Shown here: one piece after another, positions 43,902-52,190 of the stretch | How positions within the stretch are numbered: position 1 is the first letter of the stretch | Layout: the number at the start of each line of letters is the position of its first letter | Assembly (NCBI RefSeq): GCF_030406405.1 | Contig: NZ_JAUEPL010000003.1 | Location: forward strand, 1-64,000 | Source: Streptomyces ficellus | GTDB lineage: Bacteria; Actinomycetota; Actinomycetes; Streptomycetales; Streptomycetaceae | Length of the DNA: 64,000 nucleotides | Direction: 5' to 3' | The notes under the pieces: model-generated | What the model was told of the DNA's origin: nothing | Databases searched by the model: none | What the model saw: only the letters and a program-made list of their open reading frames with translations | Position numbers and translations under genes: made by a program

Positions 43902-45590
43902 GTGCCGCACACCGATCCGTCCACGTCGACGTATCCGTCCGCGTACGACCGGCTGACCGCGCCCGGGGCGCCCTTCGCGGTGGTGGCCGGGGAGGACGGG
44001 CGGGCCGTGTATGCCCAAGGGCCGCGCACCTTGCGGGAGTTCGTGGAGGTCACCTGGGGGTACGGTGAGCGGCCGTTCCTCGTGGGGGAGCACCGGGCGT
44101 ACACGTACCGGGAGTTCTTCGCCGTGGCGTGCGCGCTCGCCCGGCGGTTCACCGAGGTGTACGGGCTGCGGCCGGGTGACCGGGCCGTCATCGCCATGCG
44201 GAACCATCCCGAGTGGCAGATCGCCTTCTGGGCGGCCCAGTTGGCGGGCCTGGTGGCCGTGCCGCTGAACGCCTGGTGGACCGAGGACGAGTTCGCGTAC
44301 GCCCTCGACGACTGCCGGCCGCGTGTCCTGCTCGTGGATGGGGAGCGGGTCGGGCGGGTGCGGGACTGGGCCCGGAAGGCGGGCGTCCCGGGCGTGGTCT
44401 TTCACGGGGACGGGGAGGCGGAGGAGGGGTTCGAGCGGTACGAGGACCTGCCGGCCGCCGACCCCGCGCTCGGGCCGCCGGACGTGGACGTACGGCCCGA
44501 GGACGACGCCACCATCATCTACACGTCCGGCACCACCGGGCGCCCCAAGGGTGCGGTGGCCACGCACCTCGCGCAGGCCGGGGCCGCGATGAACCCCCGC
44601 TTCCACGCCGCCGTCGCCGCGCTGGAGCGCGGGGAGATCCCCGGGCAGGGGCCGGCGCCCGTGTCGCTGACGACGTTCCCGTTCTTCCACGTGGCCGCGT
44701 TCACCTCGTTCTACGCGGTGATGGCGGCGGGCGGCACGCTGGTGCTGATGCGCAAGTGGGACGCCGCGAAGGCGCTGGAGCTGATCGACCGGCATGGCGT
44801 GACGCATTACGCCGGAGTGCCCACGACCGCGCTGCAGTTGCTGGACGCGGCGCAGGACACGGGGCTCGGGACGCTCACCCACCTCAGTACCGGTGGCGCC
44901 GCCGCCCCGCCCGGCCTCGTCGCGCGCTGCCCGCAGGGCGTCGAGGCGCGCAACGGGTACGGGCTGACCGAGACGAGCGGCGGGGTCCTGGCCGCCTTCG
45001 GGGAGGCCTACCGCGCCTTCCCCGGCAGCGTCGGGCGGCCCACACCCGTCACCGAGGTGCGCGTCGCCGCCCCGGACGGGCGGGCCCTGCCCGAGGGCGA
45101 GGTCGGCGAGCTGTGGCTGCGCGGCCAGTCCCTGTGTCGCGGCTACTGGGAGGACCCGGAGGCGACCGCGGCGGCGTTCACGCCCGACGGCTGGTTCAGG
45201 ACCGGCGACCTCGCGACCGTGCGCGAGGGGCGGGTCAGCGTGGTCGACCGGCTCAAGGACATGGTGATCCGGGGCGGCGAGAACGTGTACTGCGTGGAGG
45301 TCGAGGCCGCGCTCCACGACCACCCGGACGTGGCGGACGCGGCCGTGCTCGGAGTGCCCCACCCCGTACTGGGCGAGGAGGTCGCCGCCGTGGTGCGCCT
45401 GCGGGCGGGGGCCCGGGCCGGGACGGGCGCCGACGAGCTGCGGGCGCATGTGGCGCGCAGGCTCGCGGCCTTCAAGGTGCCGGCCCACGTCCTGGTGCAG
45501 GACGGGCCGCTGCCGCGCAACGCGACGGGCAAGGTGCTCAAGCGGGAGCTGCGGGAGGACGTTCAGGCGCGGGTGACGCGGACCCGGTAG
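43902..45590 (+). CDS. class I adenylate-forming acyl-CoA synthetase/ligase
   Basis: This 562-residue ANL enzyme starts at GTG 43902 with a GAAGAGGCGAGG element upstream. It shows the P-loop motif YTSGTTGRPKG (about 207-217), 'FPFFHVAAF', 'NGYGLTETSGG', 'GWFRTGDLA', 'DRLKDMVIRGGENVY' and the C-terminal lysine in 'NATGKVLKREL'. It activates a carboxylic acid as acyl-AMP and transfers it to CoA; the acid is not predictable. Its 3' end overlaps the end of the convergent M6 protease gene by 28 bases. Confidence 0.9.
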   Translation: MPHTDPSTSTYPSAYDRLTAPGAPFAVVAGEDGRAVYAQGPRTLREFVEVTWGYGERPFLVGEHRAYTYREFFAVACALARRFTEVYGLRPGDRAVIAMRNHPEWQIAFWAAQLAGLVAVPLNAWWTEDEFAYALDDCRPRVLLVDGERVGRVRDWARKAGVPGVVFHGDGEAEEGFERYEDLPAADPALGPPDVDVRPEDDATIIYTSGTTGRPKGAVATHLAQAGAAMNPRFHAAVAALERGEIPGQGPAPVSLTTFPFFHVAAFTSFYAVMAAGGTLVLMRKWDAAKALELIDRHGVTHYAGVPTTALQLLDAAQDTGLGTLTHLSTGGAAAPPGLVARCPQGVEARNGYGLTETSGGVLAAFGEAYRAFPGSVGRPTPVTEVRVAAPDGRALPEGEVGELWLRGQSLCRGYWEDPEATAAAFTPDGWFRTGDLATVREGRVSVVDRLKDMVIRGGENVYCVEVEAALHDHPDVADAAVLGVPHPVLGEEVAAVVRLRAGARAGTGADELRAHVARRLAAFKVPAHVLVQDGPLPRNATGKVLKRELREDVQARVTRTR

Positions 45591-46843
45591 GAGCCCGACT
45601 CGCGGTCCTCGGACAGCACGGTGATGTGGACGCCGCTCTCGGGGTCGGTGAACGACTCGCCGGGGCGGTACGGGGCGTCCGACAGCTCCGCGTGCACATT
45701 CGGGCGGCGCGTGCAGCCGCCGCTGCCGCGGTCGCTGTCGGCGACGGTGACCGGGCCGTTGCCGGTGTCCACGTCGGACTGGACGTGGTAGATCAGCACG
45801 CCCGGCTCGCACACCGCCTCGTCGTTGCCGTCCCGGGTGCGGACCTCCACCGCGTACCCGGACTCGGGCGTCAGCGGGATGAAGGCGAGCTTGGGGCCGC
45901 CCTTGGTGGCCAGCGGGGTGAGGGTGTACTCGCGGCTGCCGGACGTGGCGGAGCAGCGCACCTGGTCGTCGTCGAGCCAGCCCAGCTTCCACTTGTGCCA
46001 GCCCAGCAGGTCGTTGTTGGCCCCCCAGTCCTCCGACATGATGTCCCAGTGCCCCACCGCGCCGCCGCCCTCGGCCGTGTACAGGTCGGGCAGGCCGAAG
46101 ACGTGGCCGTTCTCGTGCGGGAGGACCCGGTAGCCCGTCTCGTGGTAGGAACCGGAGCCGTCGTCCTGGCGGCTGTAGATGAAGGACGTGTTGGCGACGG
46201 GCGAGCCGTCCGCGTGCGGGGCCTCGCCGTTGCCGGAGAAGGTGACGGACAGGACGGTGTCCAGCGCCGAGGGGCCGGCGTTCGGCGTGACCAGGACGTT
46301 GACCAGGTCGTACGCTCTGAAGTCGACCTTCGGGTCGGCGGCCGCCACGATGTCCTGGACGAGCTGGCGGTAGCCCGGTTCGTACGGTGAGCCGCGCTCG
46401 ATCCCGTACGAGGCGAATGGCATCGGCATCCGCAGCCAGTCGCGCAGCGGGGCCTCGGGGCGGTAGCTGAGCCGCCCGTAGGAACTGGTGCGGAACCAGT
46501 CGGTGGTCTGCGGGAAGAACTCGGCGAACCGGTTCATCGCCGGTCCTTCACCGCGGGCGTCCGGGAAGTCGATCATCAGGGTGAGGGCGCGGACCTTGCC
46601 CGTCGAGCGGGCGTAGCCCGGCGCCGTGGGTATGCCTTCCGACAGCTGTACGCCGAGAGGCGAGGCGATCCGGCAGGGCGCGAGCGCCGATTCTTCGTCG
46701 GTGGAACGGGCGGATATGGGGCCTGCCGAGGCGCGGGTCGGGTCCGGGAGGGTGGAGCTGGCCGTGGCCAGGCCGGTTATGAGGAGGGTGGTGGCCGCCC
46801 CGAAGGCGACCGGTCTGCGTATCCGCCGGCGGGTCTGCTCCAT
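45563..46843 (-). CDS. secreted M6-family metalloprotease
   Basis: This 426-residue protein has a signal peptide (MEQTRRRIRRPVAFG, then a hydrophobic core) and the M6 catalytic signature HENGHVFGLPD (H243, E244, H247), with 'MIDFPDARGEG' and 'YDLVNVLVTPNAGP' before it. M6 (immune-inhibitor-A-like) enzymes are secreted Zn proteases. The C-terminal third is beta-rich. The gene is convergent with the acyl-CoA synthetase gene and divergent from the TetR gene. Confidence 0.88.
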   Translation of the reverse strand: MEQTRRRIRRPVAFGAATTLLITGLATASSTLPDPTRASAGPISARSTDEESALAPCRIASPLGVQLSEGIPTAPGYARSTGKVRALTLMIDFPDARGEGPAMNRFAEFFPQTTDWFRTSSYGRLSYRPEAPLRDWLRMPMPFASYGIERGSPYEPGYRQLVQDIVAAADPKVDFRAYDLVNVLVTPNAGPSALDTVLSVTFSGNGEAPHADGSPVANTSFIYSRQDDGSGSYHETGYRVLPHENGHVFGLPDLYTAEGGGAVGHWDIMSEDWGANNDLLGWHKWKLGWLDDDQVRCSATSGSREYTLTPLATKGGPKLAFIPLTPESGYAVEVRTRDGNDEAVCEPGVLIYHVQSDVDTGNGPVTVADSDRGSGGCTRRPNVHAELSDAPYRPGESFTDPESGVHITVLSEDRESGSYRVRVTRA

Positions 46844-47110
46844 GCGCGCTGATCGCCTTCGGTCCGCGGCAGCCGGCCGGATCCGGACTGCTCTCCTGTC
46901 CGATCAGCCTCAGCCGGGTGGTGCGTGGGCGCGCGCCGGATGAGCCCGTTCGGGCGTTTCTTCGCCGAAGAGGCGTGATGCGGGTCACAGGCAGTGAGGG
47001 AGATAACCGGGGATGGGCTCCCCGGTTACGACTGTGTCGCCGACAAGCGGGGAAGTCGTCCCCGCTTCACCGGTGCGTGCGATCGACAGGAACAGGAAAG
47101 GGAGTGGGCC

Positions 47111-47779
47111 GTGACCAGCCCCGCCGACACCGCGGCACACCGTGCCCCCCGGACGGGGGCGTCCCGCCCTCGGGCGGACGCCCTGCGCAACCGGGAGCGG
47201 ATCCTGACGGCGGCCCGCGAGATGTTCGTCGAGATCGGGCCCGACGTCCCGTTCGACGACATCACCCGCCGGGCCGCGGTCGGCAACGCCACGCTCTACC
47301 GGCACTTCCCCGACCGCGCGGCCCTCATCCACGAGGTCGTCCTCTCCGTCATGTCCCGCACCACCGAACGGGCCCTCGAAGCGGCCGCCGAGGAGGCCGA
47401 CGCCTTCCAGGCGCTGCGCCGCTTCACCCACGCCGCCGCCGACGAGCGCATCGGCGCCCTGTGCCCGATGCTCTCCGGCGCCTTCCACAGGGACCACCCC
47501 GAACTGGACGCCGAGCGCACCCGGCTGGAGCAGGCCGTGGTGGCCCTCGTCGACCGGGCACACGCGGCGGGCCGGCTGCGCCCCGACGTCGCCGTCGGCG
47601 ACCTGCTCGTCGCCCTGTCCCAGCTCACCCGACCCCTGCTGGGCACGGCCTGCCCGGACATCGACCGGTTCGTCCACCGCCATCTTCAGCTGTTCCTCGA
47701 CGGCCTGGAGGCGCCCGCGCGCTCCGAGCTGCCCGGCGCGGCCGCGACCCTGGAGGACCTGCGCCGCACGCCGCGGTGA
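47111..47779 (+). CDS. TetR-family transcriptional regulator
   Basis: This 222-residue protein starts at GTG 47111 with AAAGGGAG upstream. The N-terminal HTH 'RERILTAAREMFVEIGPDV', 'DDITRRAAVGNATLYRHFPD' is typical. The C-terminal ligand domain is helical ('LFLDGLEAPARSEL'). It is divergent from the M6 protease across 267 bases, which is the likely control region. No neighbouring efflux pump suggests its target. An upstream in-frame extension (from 46994) has no ribosome site. Confidence 0.88.
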   Translation: MTSPADTAAHRAPRTGASRPRADALRNRERILTAAREMFVEIGPDVPFDDITRRAAVGNATLYRHFPDRAALIHEVVLSVMSRTTERALEAAAEEADAFQALRRFTHAAADERIGALCPMLSGAFHRDHPELDAERTRLEQAVVALVDRAHAAGRLRPDVAVGDLLVALSQLTRPLLGTACPDIDRFVHRHLQLFLDGLEAPARSELPGAAATLEDLRRTPR

Positions 47780-47783
47780 CGCC

Positions 47784-47878
47784 GTAAGCCGCAAGCCGCA
47801 AGGGGTAAGGCCGGTGAGCCGTGGCCGTAAGGCCGGTAAGCGGTAAGGCCGGTGAGCCATCGGCCGTAAGGCGGTGAC
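47784..47878 (+). repeat. GTAAGGCCGGTGAGCC tandem repeat block
   Basis: Imperfect copies of GTAAGCCGCAA, GGTAAGGCCGGTGAGCCGT and GGCCGTAAGG follow each other directly after the TetR stop. They do not continue any reading frame convincingly. Confidence 0.65.
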
Positions 47879-48049
47879 GATCGCGTTCGCGCTCATCAAC
47901 ACCGGCCGTCCCGGGCGCCGGTTGGCATCCGGTCGCCGGGGGTGCCGGTGCCACCGGGGGTGGTCACGGTGTCGAGGGCGGGGACGGGGGCGAGGACCAG
48001 GTGATGATTCCCGTCGCCGCGCACTGACGCACCAGCTGAGCCGAGGGGG

Positions 48050-48096
48050 TGCGTTCCCCGCCAGGGTCCTCGATAACCTGGCGGGGAACGCATCTT
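48050..48096 (+). terminator. 16-bp perfect hairpin plus T-run before the LysR gene
   Basis: TGCGTTCCCCGCCAGG (48050-48065) pairs perfectly with CCTGGCGGGGAACGCA (48077-48092) around an 11-base loop, followed by TCTTTT. It is 270 bases past the TetR stop, so it might end an untranslated transcript from this interval, or terminate TetR read-through. It could also attenuate transcription into the LysR gene. Confidence 0.8.
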
Positions 48097-48128
48097 TTCG
48101 TACCCCAATTCCCGCTTATGCTTCAGCT

Positions 48129-49034
48129 GTGTTCGATTCCCGGTACATCAAGACCTTCCATGAAGTGGTCAGGACCGGTTCCTACACGGCGGCCGCCCGC
48201 TCCCTCGGCTACACCCAGCCGGCCGTCAGCCAGCAGATGAAGGCCCTCGAACGGGACGTCGGCACAGCGCTGTTCACCCGTGTCGGGCGCGGCCTGCGGC
48301 TGACCGAGGCCGGCCAGGCGCTCACCCGGCACACCGGGGCGATCCTCGACAGCCTGGCGGCGGCGCAGCAGCAGATCGACGCCATCGCGCGGTTGCGCTC
48401 AGGCCGCGTACGAGTCTGTGCCTTCCCCAGCGCCGGGGCGACGATACTGCCCGACGCGATGGCCCGCATGGCGGCCGAACACCCCGGCATCCGGGTCGAG
48501 TTGGTGGAGAGCGAGCCGCCCGACTCACTGCGCATGGTCGCCCGGGGCGAGTGCGACGTCACCCTCGCCTTCAGCTATCCGGGGCTCCGGGTCGACGTCC
48601 CCGACGAACTGGAGGAGTTCAAGCTCCTGGAGGACCCGCTGACGGTGCTCCTGCCCACCGGGCACCCACTGGCCCGCCGCAAGGCCGTGCACCTGGCGGA
48701 CCTGGCGCACGAGCGGTGGATCGCCGGCTGCGGCCGCTGCCGCGCCAACTTCCTGCACGCCTGCGCCGAGGAGGGGTTCACCCCCGACGTGGCGTGCACG
48801 ACGGACGACAACCTGGTGATGCAGAGCCTGGTCGCGGCGGGCGTCGGCATCGCGATGGTCCCCTCGCTCGTGCTGTCGTTCCTGTGCCACGCGAAGGTCA
48901 CCGGACGGATCGTCGAGCCGCACACCCGTCGCCAGGTGTACGCGTACGTGCTCCGCGACCACCTGCGCATACCGGCCACCTCGCTCGCACTTGACGCGAT
49001 CGTCGCGGCGGCGGAGGCGAAGGTGGGCTGCTGA
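48129..49034 (+). CDS. LysR-family transcriptional regulator
   Basis: This 301-residue LTTR starts at GTG 48129 (VFDSRYIKTFHEVV). The HTH reads 'SYTAAARSLGYTQPAVSQQM' (about 18-40). The effector domain includes 'VRVCAFPSAGATILPDAM' and 'RWIAGCGRCRANFLHACAE'. The Cys-rich 'GCGRC' in the effector domain is notable next to sulfur genes. The following cysteine dioxygenase and YeiH genes are plausible targets. The final 18 bases including the stop are duplicated in tandem just after it. Confidence 0.88.
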   Translation: MFDSRYIKTFHEVVRTGSYTAAARSLGYTQPAVSQQMKALERDVGTALFTRVGRGLRLTEAGQALTRHTGAILDSLAAAQQQIDAIARLRSGRVRVCAFPSAGATILPDAMARMAAEHPGIRVELVESEPPDSLRMVARGECDVTLAFSYPGLRVDVPDELEEFKLLEDPLTVLLPTGHPLARRKAVHLADLAHERWIAGCGRCRANFLHACAEEGFTPDVACTTDDNLVMQSLVAAGVGIAMVPSLVLSFLCHAKVTGRIVEPHTRRQVYAYVLRDHLRIPATSLALDAIVAAAEAKVGC

Positions 49035-49052
49035 GCGAAGGTGGGCTGCTGA
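49017..49052 (+). repeat. 18-bp tandem duplication at the LysR stop
   Basis: GCGAAGGTGGGCTGCTGA occurs at 49017-49034 and again perfectly at 49035-49052. The first copy ends with the stop codon, so the second is untranslated. Confidence 0.9.
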
Positions 49053-49151
49053 TGGGTTGCTGAGCCGGGCGCTGACTCATTAGGTGTCCTTGGGGACCCG
49101 GCAACGAACCCTCCTTGGACGCCGAGGGCCTGTCCGCCGGACCCTCCCGTC

Positions 49152-49703
49152 ATGACGACCACCCCCCTCCCCACGGCCAACCCCCGCCTGCGAGCCCTGG
49201 TCGCCGACTTGCGCGACGCCGTGGACCGCGGCCTGCCGCCCGGGACGACCGCCCGGCTCGTGGCCGAGCGCCTCGCCCCGCACCTCGGCGCCCCCGACCT
49301 GCTGACCGCCGCCCAGTGCGAAGGCGACCCCGCGCGCTACCGCCAGCACGTGCTGCACGCCGAGCCCGACGGCGGCTTCTCCGTCGTTGCCCTGGTCTGG
49401 CTGCCCGGCCAGGCCACGACCGTCCACGACCACGTCTCCTGGTGCGTGACCGGCGTCCACCGGGGCGAGGAGCACGAGCGCCGCTTCGCCCTCGTCCCGG
49501 ACGGTACGTCCGCGCGGCTGGTCGCCACCCAGGACGTGGTCAGCCGAGCGGGAGAGGTCGCCGCCTTCGCGCCGCCGGGCGACATCCACCTCGTACGCAA
49601 CGGGGGCGACGACACGGCCGTGTCGCTCCACGTGTACGGCGCCGACATCACGCGGCTGGGCACCAGCATCCGGCGGGTGTACCGGCTGCCGGTGGACGCG
49701 TGA
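49152..49703 (+). CDS. cysteine dioxygenase-type cupin
   Basis: This 183-residue cupin has the iron-binding pattern VHDHVSWCV (H92, H94) and a third His in 'PPGDIHLVRNGG', as in type I cysteine dioxygenases. Such enzymes convert L-cysteine to cysteine sulfinate, which can yield sulfite. The stop overlaps the ATG of the YeiH-family gene by one base, so the two are translationally coupled. Upstream is a LysR regulator. The substrate is likely cysteine but could be another thiol. Confidence 0.85.
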   Translation: MTTTPLPTANPRLRALVADLRDAVDRGLPPGTTARLVAERLAPHLGAPDLLTAAQCEGDPARYRQHVLHAEPDGGFSVVALVWLPGQATTVHDHVSWCVTGVHRGEEHERRFALVPDGTSARLVATQDVVSRAGEVAAFAPPGDIHLVRNGGDDTAVSLHVYGADITRLGTSIRRVYRLPVDA

Positions 49704-50788
49704 TGGCCCTCATCGGCTCGCGTGCGACCGCGCGGACGGCTACGGGTGAGACCGCGCGAACAGCTACAGGTGTGACCGTGCGGACGCGCACGCCGCCCGC
49801 GCGTCCGTCGCCGCTCCCCGGGCTCGTGCTCGCCGCCGCCGGGGTGGGCGCCGCCTGGCTCGTGCACCTCGCCGTGCCCGCCGTCCCCATGCTCACCGCC
49901 GCCGTGGTCCTGGGCGTCGCCGCCGCGCACGCGCCGTGGCTGCGCACCCGAATACGCGGCCGTTGCCGCGCCGGGCTCACCCTGGCCGCCAAGCGCCTGA
50001 TGCGCGTCGGCGTCGTCCTCCTCGGGCTGAAGCTGAGCCTGTCCGACGTCCTGGGGCTCGGCTGGCGCACGGTCGCCATGGTGCTCGCCGTCGTGGCCGC
50101 CACCTTCTGCGGTACGTGGTGGCTGGGGCGCCGCATCGGGCTGCCGGGGGACCAGCCGCTGCTCATCGCGACGGGGTACTCGATCTGCGGCGCGTCCGCC
50201 ATCGGGGCGGTGAGCGCGGTGCGCGGCAGCGACGAGGACGACGCCGCCACGTCGGTCGCCCTGGTGACCCTGTGCGGCACGCTCGCCATCGCCGTACTGC
50301 CGCTGCTGCACATGCCGTTGGGCCTCACCGACGCGCAGTTCGGGCGGTGGGTGGGGGCGGGCGTGCACGACGTGGGCCAGGTGGTGGCCGCCGCGCAGAC
50401 CGCCGGGCCCGCCGCGCTGGGCGAGGCCGTGCTGGTCAAGCTCCTGCGCGTGGCGCTGCTGGCCCCGCTGGTGGCCGGGCTGGTGGTGGCCGGGCGGCGC
50501 CGGGGGCGTACCGCGCGGGACGGTCACCGTCCGCCGCTGGTGCCGCTCTTCGTCGCCGGGTTCCTCGCGATGGTCGCCCTGCGCACCACGGGACTGGTGC
50601 CCGCGCCGGCCCTGGCCGCCGCCGGGACGGCCCAGGAACTCCTGCTCGCCGCCGCCCTGTTCGGCCTCGGGAGCGCGGTTCACCTGCCGACGCTGTCGCG
50701 GACCGGGGCGCGGGTCGCGGCGCTGGGGCTCACCGCCTGGGTGATCGTGGCGGGGGCCTCGTACGCGGGCGTGCTCCTGACGACCTGA
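49703..50788 (+). CDS. YeiH-family (UPF0324) putative sulfate/sulfite exporter
   Basis: This 361-residue protein has about 9-10 helices and family motifs 'RVGVVLLGLKLSLSDVLGLG', 'IATGYSICGASAIGAVSAV', 'VGAGVHDVGQVVAAA' and 'GLGSAVHLPTLSRTG'. YeiH-type proteins are predicted exporters of sulfate or related oxyanions. The N-terminal 30 residues carry an imperfect ATARTATGE repeat. Coupling to cysteine dioxygenase suggests export of sulfite formed from cysteine. ATG overlaps the preceding stop (TGATG). Confidence 0.85.
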   Translation: MALIGSRATARTATGETARTATGVTVRTRTPPARPSPLPGLVLAAAGVGAAWLVHLAVPAVPMLTAAVVLGVAAAHAPWLRTRIRGRCRAGLTLAAKRLMRVGVVLLGLKLSLSDVLGLGWRTVAMVLAVVAATFCGTWWLGRRIGLPGDQPLLIATGYSICGASAIGAVSAVRGSDEDDAATSVALVTLCGTLAIAVLPLLHMPLGLTDAQFGRWVGAGVHDVGQVVAAAQTAGPAALGEAVLVKLLRVALLAPLVAGLVVAGRRRGRTARDGHRPPLVPLFVAGFLAMVALRTTGLVPAPALAAAGTAQELLLAAALFGLGSAVHLPTLSRTGARVAALGLTAWVIVAGASYAGVLLTT

Positions 50789-50940
50789 CGCGGCCAGGCC
50801 CAGGGCGACCTGACGCAGTCGGAGGCGATCCATCTCAGCCAGGGCCAGGGGGTCCAGCGCAGCCACGGCCAGGCGACCACCCAGCGCAGCCGGGCCCAGG
50901 GGCGACCCAGCGCAACCGGGGCCGGGGCCGGGGACGGGCT
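50789..50940 (+). repeat. CAGCGCAGCC-type repeats between YeiH and MarR genes
   Basis: About 150 bases contain imperfect copies of CCAGCGCAGCCACGGCCAGG and similar. They lie between the stops of convergent genes. No hairpin is perfect. Confidence 0.55.
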
Positions 50941-51454
50941 AGCGCAGCCAGGGCAGGTCGGCGTCCGGGCCGGACGGCTGGAGGCCCTCCGCCATCACCC
51001 GCATGATCTCGCCCAGTTCTTCCACCTGCTCCGGGCTGAGCCGGTCGAAGATCGCCTGGCGTACGGCCGCGACATGGCCGGGCGCGGTCCGCTTCAGCAC
51101 CTCGTACCCCTCGTCCGTCAGGTGGGCGTTCTGGCCGCGCTTGTCGGAGGGGCAGTCCTCGCGGCGTACCCACCCGTACTTCTCCAGGCGGGCGACGGCG
51201 TGCGACAGCCGGGACCGGGTGATCTTGGCGTCCTTGGCGAGCTCCGTCATCCGCTTGCGGCGGCACGGGGCCTGCGAGAGCTGGACGAGCAGGCCGTAAT
51301 AGATGTGCGGCATCCCGGCGTCGCGCTGGAGCTGGCGGTCGAGGTGGTCCTCCAGGAGCGTGGTGGCGTGCAGATACGCACGCCAGACGCGCTGCTCCTC
51401 GTCGCTGAGCCAGCGCGCCCGGTCGCCGCCGCCGCCGTTCGATGCCGTATCCAT
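50939..51454 (-). CDS. MarR-family transcriptional regulator
   Basis: This protein of about 171 residues begins MDTASNGGGGDRARWL (ATG 51454; a GTG at 51463 would add three). It shows the MarR winged helix 'MTELAKDAKITRSRLSHAV' and 'WVRREDCPSDKRGQNAHLT'. MarR proteins bind AT-rich palindromes; such a site lies 29 bases upstream of its start (51483-51503). It is downstream of a GNAT gene on the same strand, but the operator suggests its own promoter. Confidence 0.88.
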   Translation of the reverse strand: MDTASNGGGGDRARWLSDEEQRVWRAYLHATTLLEDHLDRQLQRDAGMPHIYYGLLVQLSQAPCRRKRMTELAKDAKITRSRLSHAVARLEKYGWVRREDCPSDKRGQNAHLTDEGYEVLKRTAPGHVAAVRQAIFDRLSPEQVEELGEIMRVMAEGLQPSGPDADLPWLR

Positions 51455-51482
51455 GTATCCCACACTACGGCTGTGACATGGG

Positions 51483-51503
51483 GCTCTTGAAATTTAAAAG
51501 AGC
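51483..51503 (-). promoter_or_regulatory. probable MarR operator
   Basis: GCTCTT-GAAATTTAA-AAGAGC is an AT-rich palindrome (six-base perfect arms plus a near-symmetric core) in otherwise GC-rich DNA, placed in the promoter region of the MarR gene. The pattern fits autoregulation. Confidence 0.6.
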
Positions 51504-51520
51504 TTCAGTGGGGCACGCGG

Positions 51521-52042
51521 TCAGAGTGTCTTCTCGTACCAGGCCACGTCCCAGTACCGCCCGAACTTGCGGCCCACCTCGCCGAAGGTGCCCACGTGCC
51601 GGAAGCCGAAGCGGGTGTGGAGGCGTACGGAGGCGTCATTCGGCAGGGCGATCCCGGCGTACGCGCGGTGCACGTCCTCATCTGCGAGGACCTCGAAGAG
51701 GCGCTCGTAGAGCAGCGTGCCGATGCCGCGCCCGGCCGCCTCCGGGGCGAGGTAGGCGCTGACCTCGACGGAGGTGGAGTACGCGGGCCTCGCCCGGAAG
51801 GGGCCGGAGGTGGCGTACCCCAGAACCCTTCCGGCATTCCGGACATCGCGAGCAACCAGCAAGCGGTGCGGGCCGTCTTCCGGATGGGAGCGCAGCCAGG
51901 GGCGCCGCTGTTCGGGGGCGAAGGGGACGGTGTCGAATGTGATGGCGGTCTCACGGACGTAGTGGTTGTAGATGTCCGTGAGGGCCGTGAGGTCACCTTC
52001 CGCGCCTGGCCTGACCTGCACCTCTTCTTTACCGTGCGGCAT
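51521..52042 (-). CDS. pat: phosphinothricin N-acetyltransferase-like GNAT (Pat/Bar-type)
   Basis: This 173-residue GNAT starts at ATG 52042 (MPHGKEEVQVRPGAEGDL). It shows the Pat/Bar pattern 'ALTDIYNHYVRETAITFDT', acetyl-CoA loop AGRGIGTLL, 'HRAYAGIALPNDASVRLH' and 'FGFRHVGTFGEVGRKFGRYW'. Pat/Bar enzymes acetylate phosphinothricin or related amino acids such as methionine sulfoximine. A pat gene is known upstream of hrdD in S. coelicolor; here it is divergent from the hrdD gene, which matches that context. Confidence 0.88.
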   Translation of the reverse strand: MPHGKEEVQVRPGAEGDLTALTDIYNHYVRETAITFDTVPFAPEQRRPWLRSHPEDGPHRLLVARDVRNAGRVLGYATSGPFRARPAYSTSVEVSAYLAPEAAGRGIGTLLYERLFEVLADEDVHRAYAGIALPNDASVRLHTRFGFRHVGTFGEVGRKFGRYWDVAWYEKTL

Positions 52043-52102
52043 CCGTCCTCCCAGGGTGGCGGGACAGGGTACTGCAAGATCACGGAAATCGACGGGCGGC
52101 AT

Positions 52103-52130
52103 GGGAATTCTGTCCGGATTCCAGTCGTTG
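52103..52130 (+). promoter_or_regulatory. sigma-R-type promoter of hrdD
   Basis: GGGAAT (52103-52108), 18 bases, then GTTG (52127-52130) match the sigma-R consensus (GGGAAT-N18/19-GTT). hrdD is a reported sigma-R regulon member in S. coelicolor. The -10 lies about 60 bases upstream of the hrdD ATG. Confidence 0.7.
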
Positions 52131-52190
52131 TTTCCGTCGGATGCAGGGCACCCGGGAGGGTGTCGCGACCTACTCAGCAAGGGAGCTCGC

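Larger units (their letters stand above)
47780..48128. other. TetR-LysR intergenic region with repeats and a strong terminator
   Basis: About 350 bases have no supported gene. The first 100 bases hold tandem units GGTAAGGCCGGTGAGCC (see repeat entry). A perfect 16-base stem with T-run lies at 48050-48092. A TATGCT -10-like hexamer precedes the LysR GTG by eight bases. Confidence 0.6.

Noticed and set aside
43407..45992. 861-codon minus-strand frame over the acyl-CoA synthetase
   Set aside because: Shadow; its 5' half overlaps tRNA-Arg and has no homology-like motifs.
47784..47878. GTAAGGCCGG repeats as CRISPR or coding repeat
   Set aside because: No regular spacers; all frames contain stops or low-complexity text.
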